Below are positions 8,102 to 17,597 of a stretch of DNA of 64,000 nucleotides, in pieces. Position numbers and translations under genes: made by a program. Under the pieces are notes generated by a model. The model saw nothing but the letters and a program-made list of their open reading frames with translations. It searched no databases and had not been told where the DNA came from. The DNA is from a bacterium (lineage in GTDB: Bacteria > Bacteroidota > Rhodothermia > Balneolales > M1805), in NCBI GenBank assembly GCA_006226965.1, contig SBGQ01000043.1, forward strand, positions 1 through 64,000, read 5' to 3'. Within the stretch, counting starts at the first letter, position 1, and every line of letters begins with the position of its first letter.

Positions 8102-9451
8102 ATGCGAATTTGCATTATCGGTTCAGGCATTACCGGATTAAGTCTTGCTCATTTTTTAAAGAAAAATAATCACGAAGTTACTCTCATTGAGTCACGAAAT
8201 ACCGTTGGCGGACCCGTTCAAAGTACTAGTGATGAAGATTTTTTATATGAACACGGTCCAAATTCACTCCTACTTACCAGTGATTCTATAAAAGAACTCA
8301 TTAACGATTTATCGTTGCAGGGTTCTCTTTTGCAGGCTAAACCTGAAGCAAAAAATCGATATATCGTTAAAAATGGCCGTTTAGTCTCTCTTCCAACGTC
8401 AATTGGTGCATTTTTAAAAACAACGTTATTTAGTTGGAAAGCCAAACTCAGACTATTAAAAGAGCCTTTTATTTCAGCCGGAACCAATCCAAATGAGTCT
8501 TTAGGTGATTTTGTAGAACGCCGACTTGGAATTGAGTTTTTAGACTATGCCATTAACCCATTTGTAGCCGGTGTATATGCCGGAGATCCCAAAAAACTTG
8601 GTGTTAGACACGCTTTTGCAAAGTTGTATGATTTAGAACAAAAGTATGGCTCACTAATAAAAGGTCAGTTTAAAGGTGCAAAAGAAAGAAAAAAACGTGG
8701 GGAAGTCGCCAAAGACCGAGCACCGATGGTTTCTTTTAAAAATGGATTGGCTGAATTAATTAACGCACTCGAAAATGAATTGCAAACTTCTATACACAAG
8801 GGTGTTTTAATCGATCAGATTCATAAAGTTCATGATGGATGGAGTATTCTTTTCAATCACTCGGATGCAAGTATTGATGTTGATGTACTCATTATAACAA
8901 TACCCGCTTACCGTTTAACCGAATTAAATTTTTCATATTTAAAAGCCGACCAAAGAGAGTTATTCAAACAAGTATATTACCCATCTGTAACAGTGGTTCA
9001 CACCGGTTATAAACGAGATTCTATACAACATCCATTAGATGGATTTGGTTACTTAACGCCCGAAAAAGAACAACGTCAGATTTTAGGAGGTTTGTTTTCT
9101 TCTTCTATTTTTGATGCTCGTGCTCCAAAAGATGCTGTACTCATAACTAGTTTTATTGGAGGCGCTCGTCAACCGGAAGTAGCCTTAAAAGAAGATGCCG
9201 AACTTGTAGATATCGTTTACAAAGAGCATCAAGATTTACTCGGAGCAACAGAGAAACCTGTATTTACGCATATCGTTCGTTGGCCAAAATCCATTCCGCA
9301 GTACACTACTAATTACGACGAATTCAAAACTGCTGTTAAACAAATGGAAGATGCCAATCTCGGTCTAATTTTTTCCGGAAATTGGGTTAAAGGAATAAGC
9401 TTAAGTGATTGTATAACAAAAGCTTTTGAATTGGCTGATTCAATTAAATAA
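8102..9451 (+). CDS. hemY: Protoporphyrinogen/coproporphyrinogen oxidase (HemY type)
   Basis: An FAD-dependent amine-oxidase-fold enzyme of 449 residues. The dinucleotide motif is GSGITGL (from residue 7) with the acidic end of strand 2 (LIESRNTVGG) that binds the ribose. YEHGPNSLL is a HemY signature, and the C-terminus (GLIFSGNWVKGISLSDCI) contains the second FAD-contact motif. These enzymes oxidise protoporphyrinogen IX (or coproporphyrinogen III in Gram-positives) in late haem synthesis, at the cytoplasmic face of the membrane. No other haem-synthesis gene is next to it. Haem supply fits the many c-type cytochromes in this window. Confidence 0.87.
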   Translation: MRICIIGSGITGLSLAHFLKKNNHEVTLIESRNTVGGPVQSTSDEDFLYEHGPNSLLLTSDSIKELINDLSLQGSLLQAKPEAKNRYIVKNGRLVSLPTSIGAFLKTTLFSWKAKLRLLKEPFISAGTNPNESLGDFVERRLGIEFLDYAINPFVAGVYAGDPKKLGVRHAFAKLYDLEQKYGSLIKGQFKGAKERKKRGEVAKDRAPMVSFKNGLAELINALENELQTSIHKGVLIDQIHKVHDGWSILFNHSDASIDVDVLIITIPAYRLTELNFSYLKADQRELFKQVYYPSVTVVHTGYKRDSIQHPLDGFGYLTPEKEQRQILGGLFSSSIFDARAPKDAVLITSFIGGARQPEVALKEDAELVDIVYKEHQDLLGATEKPVFTHIVRWPKSIPQYTTNYDEFKTAVKQMEDANLGLIFSGNWVKGISLSDCITKAFELADSIK

Positions 9452-9473
9452 CAGTATCTCTTATCACATTTTC

Positions 9474-9508
9474 AAAAAAAGCCTGATAATTTCTTTATCA
9501 GGCTTTTG
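9474..9508. terminator. Intrinsic terminator between hemY and the T9SS cargo gene
   Basis: AAAAAAAGCCTGATAA, loop TTTC, TTATCAGGCTTTT: a long perfect stem with flanking A/T tracts. It lies between convergent genes and probably works in both directions. Confidence 0.88.
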
Positions 9509-9538
9509 AACTAGGTAAGTATCTTATCGATACTATTC

Positions 9539-11980
9539 TTACTTGATTAAAGTCATCGTTTTTGTGAACACAAATTCACCACTTTGTAATTGATAAAAAT
9601 ACGTTCCGCTGGATAATCGACTCGCATCAAAAGAAATGGAATGTTCGCCGGCCATCATCGTCTGATTGTTAATTAAACTTGCGACACGTTGTCCCAACAC
9701 GTTATATACATGTAAACTTATAGTCGCTGGTTTTGCCAATGTAAACGGAATAACAGTATTGGGATTGAATGGATTTGGGTAATTATTCCCAAGTAAAAAC
9801 CCATTTATTTCAGCCTCATTATTTTCGATTGCCAACGTAGTTTGATCTTTATAAATCGCAATTCCGCTGCCTTTATCAGTTGCGTTCATGGCAACAATCA
9901 GTTCATCCTGTTTTAGAATAAAATCATGAATCAGATAGGTTCCCAAATCGTTTGGAATTATTCTTGTAATTCGTTGGCCGTTAAAATGCCCCAATGCATT
10001 AAACGGATTTCCGGCTAATGCCGTGATATACATTCCTGAATCTGATGGCGTTAAGTTAAAAACTTGACCATTCAAGCCTTCAACTGCTCTTTTCCAATCT
10101 TGTCCGTCCCATTTTCCGACAAAGAAGTTCTGTACACCGTTAGAAGTTCTAAAACCTGAGCCATAGCCGTGACCTACATACAAGGTATCCTGAAATCTCA
10201 AAACGGAGTTGGTTAATCCATTCATCCCTGTTCCGATATTATTCCACGTTTCACCATTATAATAAGCCAAATTATCACTGTTTTCATTGCCATTAAAATT
10301 TTGAAAGAAACCGGCAATAAATAAACGGTAATTGGTAAATCCTCCATCATCAAAAGGCTCAACAAAAATATCGTTTATACGATCGTTCTGTTGTAAAGTA
10401 GTTGAGTGGGATATGGTACGAATCTGATTGTTTCTGTAATAGGCTAACAACTCTGCATCTGTATCTCCAATTTTTCTGAAATCACCGGCTACATACATTC
10501 TATCATTCACGATTTCAATATCACTAACCGCACGATCCGGATTTTCGCCAAACGGTTTGCTCCAATTTGTTCCGTCGAATGCAGCCAGATAATGAATAGT
10601 ATCTGTTGCTGTAATCAGATTAGTGAACGCTCCGGCTACGTAAATTTTACTACCGTCACTTACTACTTTCTTTATTTCAGAAACTTCGATATCGGTATTT
10701 GCAATAGCAACCCAGCCTGCTGAAGTTCTTCTAGCAAAACCTTTTATCTGTTTTGAAATATCGGAATACACAAATCTTCCGAAAGCATATAATTCATCAT
10801 TAAACTCAATTATTCGGTACACATCTCCCAAAAAACCATCCGTAGAATAATTTCCTCTTAAACTACTCCAAGTATTTGTTTCACCGTTAAACACTAAAAT
10901 GGGACCGGAAATATTCTTATCAAAATCCATGTAATTGTAAGCCGGGATGTACACTTTTTTACCACTTACATAAACTCTTGCAAATGTTTCAGAAAAATCT
11001 GCACCTGTTAGAATGTTATCGCTCAGGCCATTTTCCTGTGAAAGGAATTTCACCGTGTAATTATTCGATAAGACTAGGCTATCACCAATCGCCGCTAGAT
11101 ATGTTGCACTTTGATTCGGGTTAACAATGGAACCGTTCGACTCAAATCCGCTGATTACTCCGTTTTCATATTTTGCTAATGACGAGTTTACAACAACTCC
11201 GCCGGATTGATATAAAGATTGCATTCCGGAGATATACAGAACCGGAGCTTCAAGATTATTATCATCTGAAGGAACAACACGAATCATATGAAATATTTGT
11301 CCGCTATAGTCTACATAAAAAGGCTCCGTAAAACCAACGCCGTCCCATTTTGCAGCGCCTCGCAGTGTTACTACTCCGTCTCCGCTTGCTGTAAATCCGC
11401 CGCCAAAAAACAAGTTTGATGACGAACCTGTTACCGTATAAACCTGATTGTTAAATCCCGATCCGATTTTTGAATAGTTATTAAAATCATATACCGTGTG
11501 ATAACGAATATCGGTATTTAAGACTTGAATATCGCCGAATAAGTGAATGCGTTGCCCGTCATAATGCATTCCATACAAATAACCATTTACTCTGGTACTT
11601 TTGTCTTCTTCGTTTTTTCCATTACGGTTTTTCCAAACGCCATCATAATACGAAGCTAAACCATTGGAGTGATAGATAAATAATGTATCACCCACAAATA
11701 GCATATCCGAGAAATAAGAAAAGGAGCCGACTACAAAATTGTCATCTAGTGAAACCCAGTTGTTTTCTACTTTTTTGGCAATCATGGCACGTTCACCATT
11801 CACAAAAAGGTATCCGCCAATGAATAATTCACCGTTTTTCTCTACCATTTTGCCTACGGAACCGGATAATCCGCCCACTTTTATATCATTTTGCCATGCT
11901 CCGTTTTGTACGGTCTGGGCTGATAATTGGGAAAATCCCATACACACTAAGCATACAAGTAATAGTACTGTCTTTTGCAT
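9539..11980 (-). CDS. Secreted T9SS cargo protein with beta-propeller-like repeats
   Basis: An 813-residue secreted protein. MQKTVLLLVCLVCMGFSQLSAQ is a Sec signal peptide. The body is built from repeated beta-strand units with motifs such as 'LFIGGYLFVNGE', 'LAAFDGTNWSKPF', 'LAYYNGETWNNIG' and 'KWDGQDWKRAVEG', i.e. recurring 'G-W' blocks as in Kelch or delta-60-like propellers. From residue 733 a type A T9SS C-terminal sorting domain begins (NYPNPFNPNTVIPFTL) and ends in KTMTLIK. Such domains direct passage through the type IX secretion system and release or anchoring at the cell surface. The function is unknown. It has a strong 3' terminator and a candidate promoter near 12011. Confidence 0.85.
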   Translation of the reverse strand: MQKTVLLLVCLVCMGFSQLSAQTVQNGAWQNDIKVGGLSGSVGKMVEKNGELFIGGYLFVNGERAMIAKKVENNWVSLDDNFVVGSFSYFSDMLFVGDTLFIYHSNGLASYYDGVWKNRNGKNEEDKSTRVNGYLYGMHYDGQRIHLFGDIQVLNTDIRYHTVYDFNNYSKIGSGFNNQVYTVTGSSSNLFFGGGFTASGDGVVTLRGAAKWDGVGFTEPFYVDYSGQIFHMIRVVPSDDNNLEAPVLYISGMQSLYQSGGVVVNSSLAKYENGVISGFESNGSIVNPNQSATYLAAIGDSLVLSNNYTVKFLSQENGLSDNILTGADFSETFARVYVSGKKVYIPAYNYMDFDKNISGPILVFNGETNTWSSLRGNYSTDGFLGDVYRIIEFNDELYAFGRFVYSDISKQIKGFARRTSAGWVAIANTDIEVSEIKKVVSDGSKIYVAGAFTNLITATDTIHYLAAFDGTNWSKPFGENPDRAVSDIEIVNDRMYVAGDFRKIGDTDAELLAYYRNNQIRTISHSTTLQQNDRINDIFVEPFDDGGFTNYRLFIAGFFQNFNGNENSDNLAYYNGETWNNIGTGMNGLTNSVLRFQDTLYVGHGYGSGFRTSNGVQNFFVGKWDGQDWKRAVEGLNGQVFNLTPSDSGMYITALAGNPFNALGHFNGQRITRIIPNDLGTYLIHDFILKQDELIVAMNATDKGSGIAIYKDQTTLAIENNEAEINGFLLGNNYPNPFNPNTVIPFTLAKPATISLHVYNVLGQRVASLINNQTMMAGEHSISFDASRLSSGTYFYQLQSGEFVFTKTMTLIK

Positions 11981-12010
11981 AAAGTTGAGTTAGTTAAACA
12001 TTATTAGATG

Positions 12011-12018
12011 CAAACTTA
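12011..12018 (-). promoter_or_regulatory. Candidate -7 element for the T9SS cargo gene
   Basis: On the minus strand the sequence reads TAAGTTTG, an exact TAnnTTTG match, 30 bp before the ATG at 11980. The leader would be about 20-25 nt. A -33 TTG is not obvious. Confidence 0.4.
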
Positions 12019-12241
12019 ACTTTGTGCGTAAACCGGAAACAGACTCAGTTTATGAAACCCCTATTTTGAGTTTATGAAAATTGCTTTCACTTGATGAAAA
12101 CGGTGTACCTAGCGAACTTTTCTCGAAAAACTCTTTGTTGATGTAAAAAAATAGTTTGTGGTGTCAGATTTTGCGGGGACATCAATTAAAATCTATAAAA
12201 CCGACAAAAATCATACATAAATCACACCTGATTTTAGAAAA

Positions 12242-13015
12242 CTAACCCAGTTGAATCGATTCCATGCGCTCAATTACTTCATCTCGGCTTGTCGGGGAAA
12301 TATGAATCTGTGCGCCGTCGTCCATTATTAAATAACCGCCGTCTTTTCTGAGCAACTGTTTCACATAATGCAGATTTGCAATATAAGAGCGATGTGGACG
12401 TACGAAATGTGACAAACGAAGAAGTTTTTCAAATTCTTTTAAATTCTTACTCACCAATAACTTACTACCATTTGAAAGTATAAATTCCGAATAGGCGCCG
12501 CTGGCTTTTATATAAATTATCTCGTTGGTATTTATAAAAAGTAAACCATCTGAAACGGGAACAGCAATGCGTAAAAAAGGCGCATCTTCTTTTAAATTGA
12601 TTTTCAGCGATTCGAGTTGAGCCTGATTTTCAGTAATTGATTTCCGATTTATTTTTGCAACGGCGCGTTCTAATTCATCGATTTGAATCGGTTTTAACAA
12701 ATAATCGACTGCGGAAAGTCGGAACGCATCAACCGCATATTGGGAATAAGCTGTCGTAAAAATGATATCAAAACTGATTTCATCTGCATTAAAGAAATCG
12801 AGTAATTGAAGTCCGGTTAAACCCGGCATTTCAATATCTAAAAAAACAACTTGGGGTTTTTCTTTATTGATAAGACGAACCGCGCCGGATAAATCCTCTG
12901 CTTCCCCGGAAATCTGAACTTGCGGGCAATATTCTTCGAGCATCGCTTTTAAGATGGAACGTGCTTTGGATTCATCATCCACTAAAATGGCTCGAATGGA
13001 TTCCTGTTCAGACAT
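12242..13015 (-). CDS. LytTR-family response regulator
   Basis: A 257-residue LytR/AlgR-type regulator. The receiver domain (residues 7-125) has VDDE for the acidic pocket, phospho-acceptor D60 (VFLDIEMPG), the T/S of TTAYSQYAV and the lysine of LLKPI. The LytTR DNA-binding domain follows at about 150-255 (FINTNEIIYIKASGAY, then HRSYIANLHYVK). LytTR proteins bind pairs of direct repeats. Its gene overlaps the end of the propeller histidine kinase gene by 8 bp, so the two are translationally coupled and almost certainly a cognate pair. Confidence 0.92.
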   Translation of the reverse strand: MSEQESIRAILVDDESKARSILKAMLEEYCPQVQISGEAEDLSGAVRLINKEKPQVVFLDIEMPGLTGLQLLDFFNADEISFDIIFTTAYSQYAVDAFRLSAVDYLLKPIQIDELERAVAKINRKSITENQAQLESLKINLKEDAPFLRIAVPVSDGLLFINTNEIIYIKASGAYSEFILSNGSKLLVSKNLKEFEKLLRLSHFVRPHRSYIANLHYVKQLLRKDGGYLIMDDGAQIHISPTSRDEVIERMESIQLG

Positions 13016-16000
13016 AAAAATTAGAGTTCAAATTAGGTAAGCGAAGATAAACAATCGTACCCAAAGCCTGTTCCTGCGAATCTTTTTTATCCACAAATTC
13101 TACCGAAATGGCATTGCCGTACAAACTTTTAAGCAATTCGAACCTACGTTGATTGGCTTTACCTGAAAACGAAGAATATTTCCGTAGTTGTTGCATCTGC
13201 AATGTGGCTTCTCTCCCTCGTCCGTTATCCTCAATCTTGAATACAACCATTTGTTCGGCATCTATCGAAACAGAAACCTGTAATTCACCTAGTTTTTTCA
13301 TCCCCATAAAACCATGCTTTATTGAGTTTTCCAAATAAGGCTGAACAAACATCGGCGGAATAAAAACGGATTCAGCTTCCAGATTTTCCTCCGTTACTAT
13401 GTTAAAATTGAATCCGTCATCCAATCTCATTTTTTCGAGTTCGAGGTAAATTTCAAGCGTTTCTAGTTCTTCTTTTAAGCTGATTTTTTCCTGAGCACTA
13501 TGTTGCATCACCAAACGCATTAAATCGGCGAATTTGCCCAAAAATCGGTTACTGGCACGTTTATCATTGGCAAAAATAAAATGCTGAATTGAGTTTAAGG
13601 CATTATAAATAAAATGCGGATTCATCTGTGATTGAAGCGCTGTTAAACGGGAAATCTTTAACTGATCTTCCATATACGTTTTCAGGCGCTGCTCTTCAAA
13701 AGCGGCTTGCTGTTGCTGAATTCTGTACCGGAATATTAAAACAATAACGAACAAACTCAGACCAAGCGCTATTGTGATAAACCACCAACTCAACCAAAAT
13801 GGCTGTGCAATTTCAATCGGAATCTGAATCTGATTTTTTGATGATTCTCCGTTTTTATTCACACTTTTTGCTTCAAATTGATACGAACCGGGATTTAAAT
13901 CCAAAAACGAAACGGTCTCTTTGGGGCGATTTACTTCAATCCAATCCTCGCTTAATCCTATCATTCTGTACGCGAGTTTTAACCCTGAACCGCTTGCAAA
14001 CGAAACACCCGAAAACGTGATTTGTACTTTGTTCGAATCATAAGGCAAATCGAATTCTCGTTGCGTTTTTCGATTTCCGGAAACCCATATTTGATTCAAA
14101 TACACCGTTGGTTCAGCAATTTTTTTGTTGATGAAGGATTTACTCATTCGTTGTAATCCGTTAAACGAGGCCATGAGCAGTTCATCACCTAAATCAGCTA
14201 AACCGGTGAGTTCGTTGGAAATGAGTCCGTCTGTTTTACTCGTATAAATCCATTCTTGCGGTTTAAAAACATGTACATCATCCTGAAAATCTTGATTTCC
14301 CCAAAATTGTAATCCTTCGTTTGTACCAATCCAAACCCCGTTTTCATCCGCTTCCATCGAACGAATGGAGTTTCCTTTTATCACCGTATTGGCTTCTCCA
14401 AAGGCAATAACCCGATTGTTGTGAATTACAAAAACATCACCTGAAATGCCTCCAACCCAAACATTATCTTGCTTATCAAGTAAAATCCGAAACGGGTAAA
14501 AGGAAGTTTGAGTAATCGGATGTTTTATCTCTTCAATTCCCTTATCTGAAAAATGAACTAATCCGCTTCTTCCTCCCAACCAAAATTGTTTCCCTTTTTC
14601 ATCAACAAGAGTAACTATTTGATTACCTGCTAAGATATTGGCTCTGTAAGGTGAACCTTCCCGCTGCACCGTTTTTTTAAGTAGTTCTGTAATCCAGTTT
14701 TCTTTTTCTTTTGATAAACTCTCGAGGTATGCACCGCCTGACTCCGCCGACAAAAACGTTGCTTCATCAACCCAACTGATTGATTTTATGGCTCTTGGCT
14801 TCGGACGTTTTATGTTAATTTCCGGATTTGTCAGGTTTATAAGCGAGTTATTGCTCAAGGCTAAAATGGTTTTATCGAACGGGCTTGAGCTGATGTATTG
14901 AATGGGAAAATTGGATGTAAATATTGGCTTTTTGAGTTGCTTATCTGCTCGATTAAATGGAATTACGGAACCCAATCGTGTACCAATCCAAACGGTTTCA
15001 TCATTTTTAACCAGTGTACTGATTTTGTCATCGCTCAGCGGACTATTGCTTTGTAAATATGAAATCGTTTCAAATGAGGGAATAAGTAAAACGCCATCGG
15101 ACAAGGTTGAAACCCAAAATCTGCCGTCTCTATCTTGTGCTACACTCGAGCAATTATAATTTTCCAGCGCCGGAAAGGCATTTTTCAGCGGTTTTAATTG
15201 ATTATCGAGCACATAAATTCCTTGTTCAGTTAAAAACCAAAGCAAATTTCCACGTTTTTTTACTGTGTTGATATTCCCTTTAATAACACTTAGTAATTTA
15301 CTTAGCTCCTCATGTTTTTTTAATTCGGTAAACGGTTTCGTCTGGAAATACACTTCTTTTTTCTGATTGCTTACCACATATAAAACTTCGTTCATTACAA
15401 ATGAAGTTGTTCGATATAATTGTTCCGGGTTTATTTTCAGCAAATTATAGGGTGGAAAACCCGGCTTATATTGTTGAATCCCAAATCGCTGATTGGACAA
15501 AATGAGTCCAAATTGTTCATCATCAGTTAAAAAACTACCTGAGAATTCGGTGAACACCCGTTCAAACCTCATTTCACTGATGTTGTATTTAATTTCTGCT
15601 TTCCAAACGCCGTTTTTTCCGACCGCATACAACCACTTCGTATCATAAATCGCAAAAAACGCATAGGAAGTTGCAATTGAATCGGAATACGCTTCTAAAA
15701 TGCGAACGGAATCTACATCAGCACAGACAATTTGCCCGACAAAATTATGTGCCCAAATTCGTCCGAAACTATCTTTTGTTAACAATGAATACGAGGAACC
15801 ACGCTGCCCTTTAAAAGAAATGGTTTCAAAACCTTGCCCGTTGTAACGCGATAAACCAAATGCCGTTCCTGCCCACAAATAGCCTTGTTCATCAATTTCA
15901 ACGCTGTATACTTCCCGTGATGGAAGCCCGTCATCATCATGAAAAACGATGTGTGTTAAATCCTGCGCTTTCAGTTGAAAGACATAACAAAGGGTCATCA

Positions 16001-16043
16001 CTACGATGAAAAGGTTTCTGAATCCGTTGAGTTTCGAAACCAT
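13008..16043 (-). CDS. Two-component sensor: periplasmic propeller with LytS-type histidine kinase
   Basis: A 1011-residue one-protein sensor. After a signal sequence (start to about 26) come two-component-propeller repeats (GYLWAGTAFGLSRYNG, RFWVSTLSDGVLLIP, VWIGTNEGLQFW), forming periplasmic blades to about residue 650. A Y_Y_Y domain (LAYRMIGLSEDWIEV ... LNPGSYQFEAKS) follows, then one membrane helix (about 755-780) and a His_kinase domain with H810 in QMNPHFIYNALNSIQ. The ATPase N-box is PYLENSIKHG and the G-box EDNGRGRE. The domain order matches hybrid-less Bacteroidota sensors for extracellular ligands. It lies 8 bp after a DUF58 gene and overlaps the LytTR regulator gene. The signal is unknown. 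Confidence 0.9.
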   Translation of the reverse strand: MVSKLNGFRNLFIVVMTLCYVFQLKAQDLTHIVFHDDDGLPSREVYSVEIDEQGYLWAGTAFGLSRYNGQGFETISFKGQRGSSYSLLTKDSFGRIWAHNFVGQIVCADVDSVRILEAYSDSIATSYAFFAIYDTKWLYAVGKNGVWKAEIKYNISEMRFERVFTEFSGSFLTDDEQFGLILSNQRFGIQQYKPGFPPYNLLKINPEQLYRTTSFVMNEVLYVVSNQKKEVYFQTKPFTELKKHEELSKLLSVIKGNINTVKKRGNLLWFLTEQGIYVLDNQLKPLKNAFPALENYNCSSVAQDRDGRFWVSTLSDGVLLIPSFETISYLQSNSPLSDDKISTLVKNDETVWIGTRLGSVIPFNRADKQLKKPIFTSNFPIQYISSSPFDKTILALSNNSLINLTNPEINIKRPKPRAIKSISWVDEATFLSAESGGAYLESLSKEKENWITELLKKTVQREGSPYRANILAGNQIVTLVDEKGKQFWLGGRSGLVHFSDKGIEEIKHPITQTSFYPFRILLDKQDNVWVGGISGDVFVIHNNRVIAFGEANTVIKGNSIRSMEADENGVWIGTNEGLQFWGNQDFQDDVHVFKPQEWIYTSKTDGLISNELTGLADLGDELLMASFNGLQRMSKSFINKKIAEPTVYLNQIWVSGNRKTQREFDLPYDSNKVQITFSGVSFASGSGLKLAYRMIGLSEDWIEVNRPKETVSFLDLNPGSYQFEAKSVNKNGESSKNQIQIPIEIAQPFWLSWWFITIALGLSLFVIVLIFRYRIQQQQAAFEEQRLKTYMEDQLKISRLTALQSQMNPHFIYNALNSIQHFIFANDKRASNRFLGKFADLMRLVMQHSAQEKISLKEELETLEIYLELEKMRLDDGFNFNIVTEENLEAESVFIPPMFVQPYLENSIKHGFMGMKKLGELQVSVSIDAEQMVVFKIEDNGRGREATLQMQQLRKYSSFSGKANQRRFELLKSLYGNAISVEFVDKKDSQEQALGTIVYLRLPNLNSNFYV

Positions 16044-16051
16044 ACGAATGT

Positions 16052-16975
16052 TTATTGGGCTATTCTTCTTCGGCGATTCAAATACGCCAAAAGAGAGCGA
16101 TCAAACGGTTCCTGCGTGTCTATTTCGAAGAAATCTATTTGATATTCGCTGCACGCTTTTTTGAATTGATGAACGTGTTCACGCATTTTTTCTTTATACG
16201 TCTCACGCAATTGAACCGGCATTACATCCATTCTCGCACCGGTTTCCATATCCGTTAAAACAAACTTTTTATCAGGCAAATCGAGCTCGCGTTCCACTCT
16301 TTTTTCATGAACATTTAATAAAACGATGTCATGTTTTTTGTGGCGCAGGTGTTTTAATGACTCAACCAAAGCTGAATTTTGTTTGATGTTCTCAAACAAA
16401 TCGGTGATGATAATGAGCATAGACCGTTTTTCGATTCGTTCAGCTAATTCGTGCAAAACATCAGCCGAGGCGGTTTTACGTTTCTCAGGATTCTTTTTAT
16501 CAGGCGGAGTTAAATGCTGGCTCAAACTGGAATACAACAAGCGCAAATGTGCTTGCGAGGTTCTGGGCGGAATAAATTCACGAATGGATTCATCAAATGT
16601 GATGAGTCCGGTTGCATCACGCTGGCGATTCATTAAATGGATTAACGAAGCCGCCAAGTGAGTTCCATAACGAAGCTTATCCCAATCGGCGTAGTATTTA
16701 AAGTGCATCGAAGAGCTGATATCCAACAAAACATAACAACGCAAATTGGTTTCTTCTTCGAATTGCTTCACATAAAAACGCTCACTTTTCCCATACACTT
16801 TCCAGTCAACATGGCGCAATTCGTCTCCGGCGTTGTATGGTCGATGCTCAGCAAATTCCACACTGAAGCCGTAGTACGGACTTTTGTGAATCCCTGTAAT
16901 GAAACCTTCAACGATATGTCGGGCTTTCATTTCCAGCGGTGCAAGTTGCGTAATTATTTCCGGGCTGATTATCAT
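16052..16975 (-). CDS. DUF58 domain protein (VWA-like)
   Basis: A 307-residue DUF58 protein. The hallmark region YNAGDELRHVDWKVYGK (residues 47-63) is followed by a VWA-like domain with a MIDAS-type DISSS motif (D85, S87, S89) and later ITDLFEN. DUF58 proteins usually sit beside MoxR AAA ATPases and BatA/BatB and are thought to act in chaperone-like assembly or stress responses. None of those partners is next to it here. Instead it is the first gene of a tight operon with a propeller kinase (gap 8 bp) and a LytTR regulator. There is no signal peptide, so it is probably cytosolic. Confidence 0.85.
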   Translation of the reverse strand: MIISPEIITQLAPLEMKARHIVEGFITGIHKSPYYGFSVEFAEHRPYNAGDELRHVDWKVYGKSERFYVKQFEEETNLRCYVLLDISSSMHFKYYADWDKLRYGTHLAASLIHLMNRQRDATGLITFDESIREFIPPRTSQAHLRLLYSSLSQHLTPPDKKNPEKRKTASADVLHELAERIEKRSMLIIITDLFENIKQNSALVESLKHLRHKKHDIVLLNVHEKRVERELDLPDKKFVLTDMETGARMDVMPVQLRETYKEKMREHVHQFKKACSEYQIDFFEIDTQEPFDRSLLAYLNRRRRIAQ

Positions 16976-17431
16976 GCTATAACATACTAAGATTGCTGCT
17001 TGTTGATGAACTCGTTTTTCAACTTTTTGGACAGGCTTTTTTGAAAAGGTGAAAAAGTGAAAAGGTGTAGAGGTTTTAGGTTTCAGGTTTCAGGAGTTTT
17101 GAAATATGGGTGATATTTAAATTTTAATCGAAATAATTCGGTGTTCAACGAATAGTAGAGCAATAGTTTGTTGATTTCTGTGATTCTTAAATGGTTAGGA
17201 ATTCGGTGTTCGAGACTAACTTAAATCCAAGTCAACTTCTCTAAAACTCTCTTCTGTTCTCGTTCAGTGAAATACTTAAATTCAAAAACATACGAGGGCT
17301 TTTTTACTCCTTTTTCCTATAAGTGCATAGGTTTAAATCGTCATTTCATGGTACTACGTGTCACTGCGTATCACCTGCTATGTCCTCGGATGAGGAAATC
17401 TCGTTTAATTTTCGACTTGTTTAACGCTTAT
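16976..17431. other. Intergenic region between DUF58 operon and amidinotransferase
   Basis: Both flanking genes start here and diverge. The only internal structure I see is short: three near-identical 8-mers (AAAAGGTG, AAAAAGTG, AAAAGGTG, about 17043-17067), a run of AGGTTT units (17071-17093), two copies of AATTCGGTGTTC near 17139 and 17200, and a small palindrome CCTC-GGAT-GAGG near 17382. Short open frames here look like chance. The dispersed repeat copy B follows at 17432. Confidence 0.45.
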
Positions 17432-17536
17432 GGATTCTGCGAAAACCCAATCGACATGAGACTCCCGTATGCACGGGAGTGACAACTTTTTCCTTTCCAA
17501 ATCATTTTATCATTTCATCGCTACATCGTTACATCG
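17432..17536. repeat. Copy B of the ~100-bp dispersed palindromic repeat
   Basis: The partner of 3566-3660. Here the palindrome is longer and perfect: CTCCCGT-ATGC-ACGGGAG. The flanks GGATTCTGCGAAA and GTGACAACTTTTTCCTTTCC correspond in order to copy A, and the tail again has ATC-TTACATCG repeats. It sits about 60 bp before the amidinotransferase ATG. The palindrome arms differ in length between copies while remaining paired, which favours selection for a hairpin or a palindromic mobile unit. Confidence 0.6.
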
Positions 17537-17597
17537 TGTACTTATTGTATCTTTTGGCACAATTGGAGATTAATTTTAGCATTGCAAACCGAGGTAT

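Noticed and set aside
17043-17093. Short AAAAGGTG and AGGTTT runs as a tandem repeat locus
   Set aside because: Only three to four short imperfect units; no sign of CRISPR or iteron structure.
17267-17482. Small plus-strand frame in the long gap before the amidinotransferase gene
   Set aside because: It runs into the dispersed repeat copy and has no ribosome site or recognisable domain.
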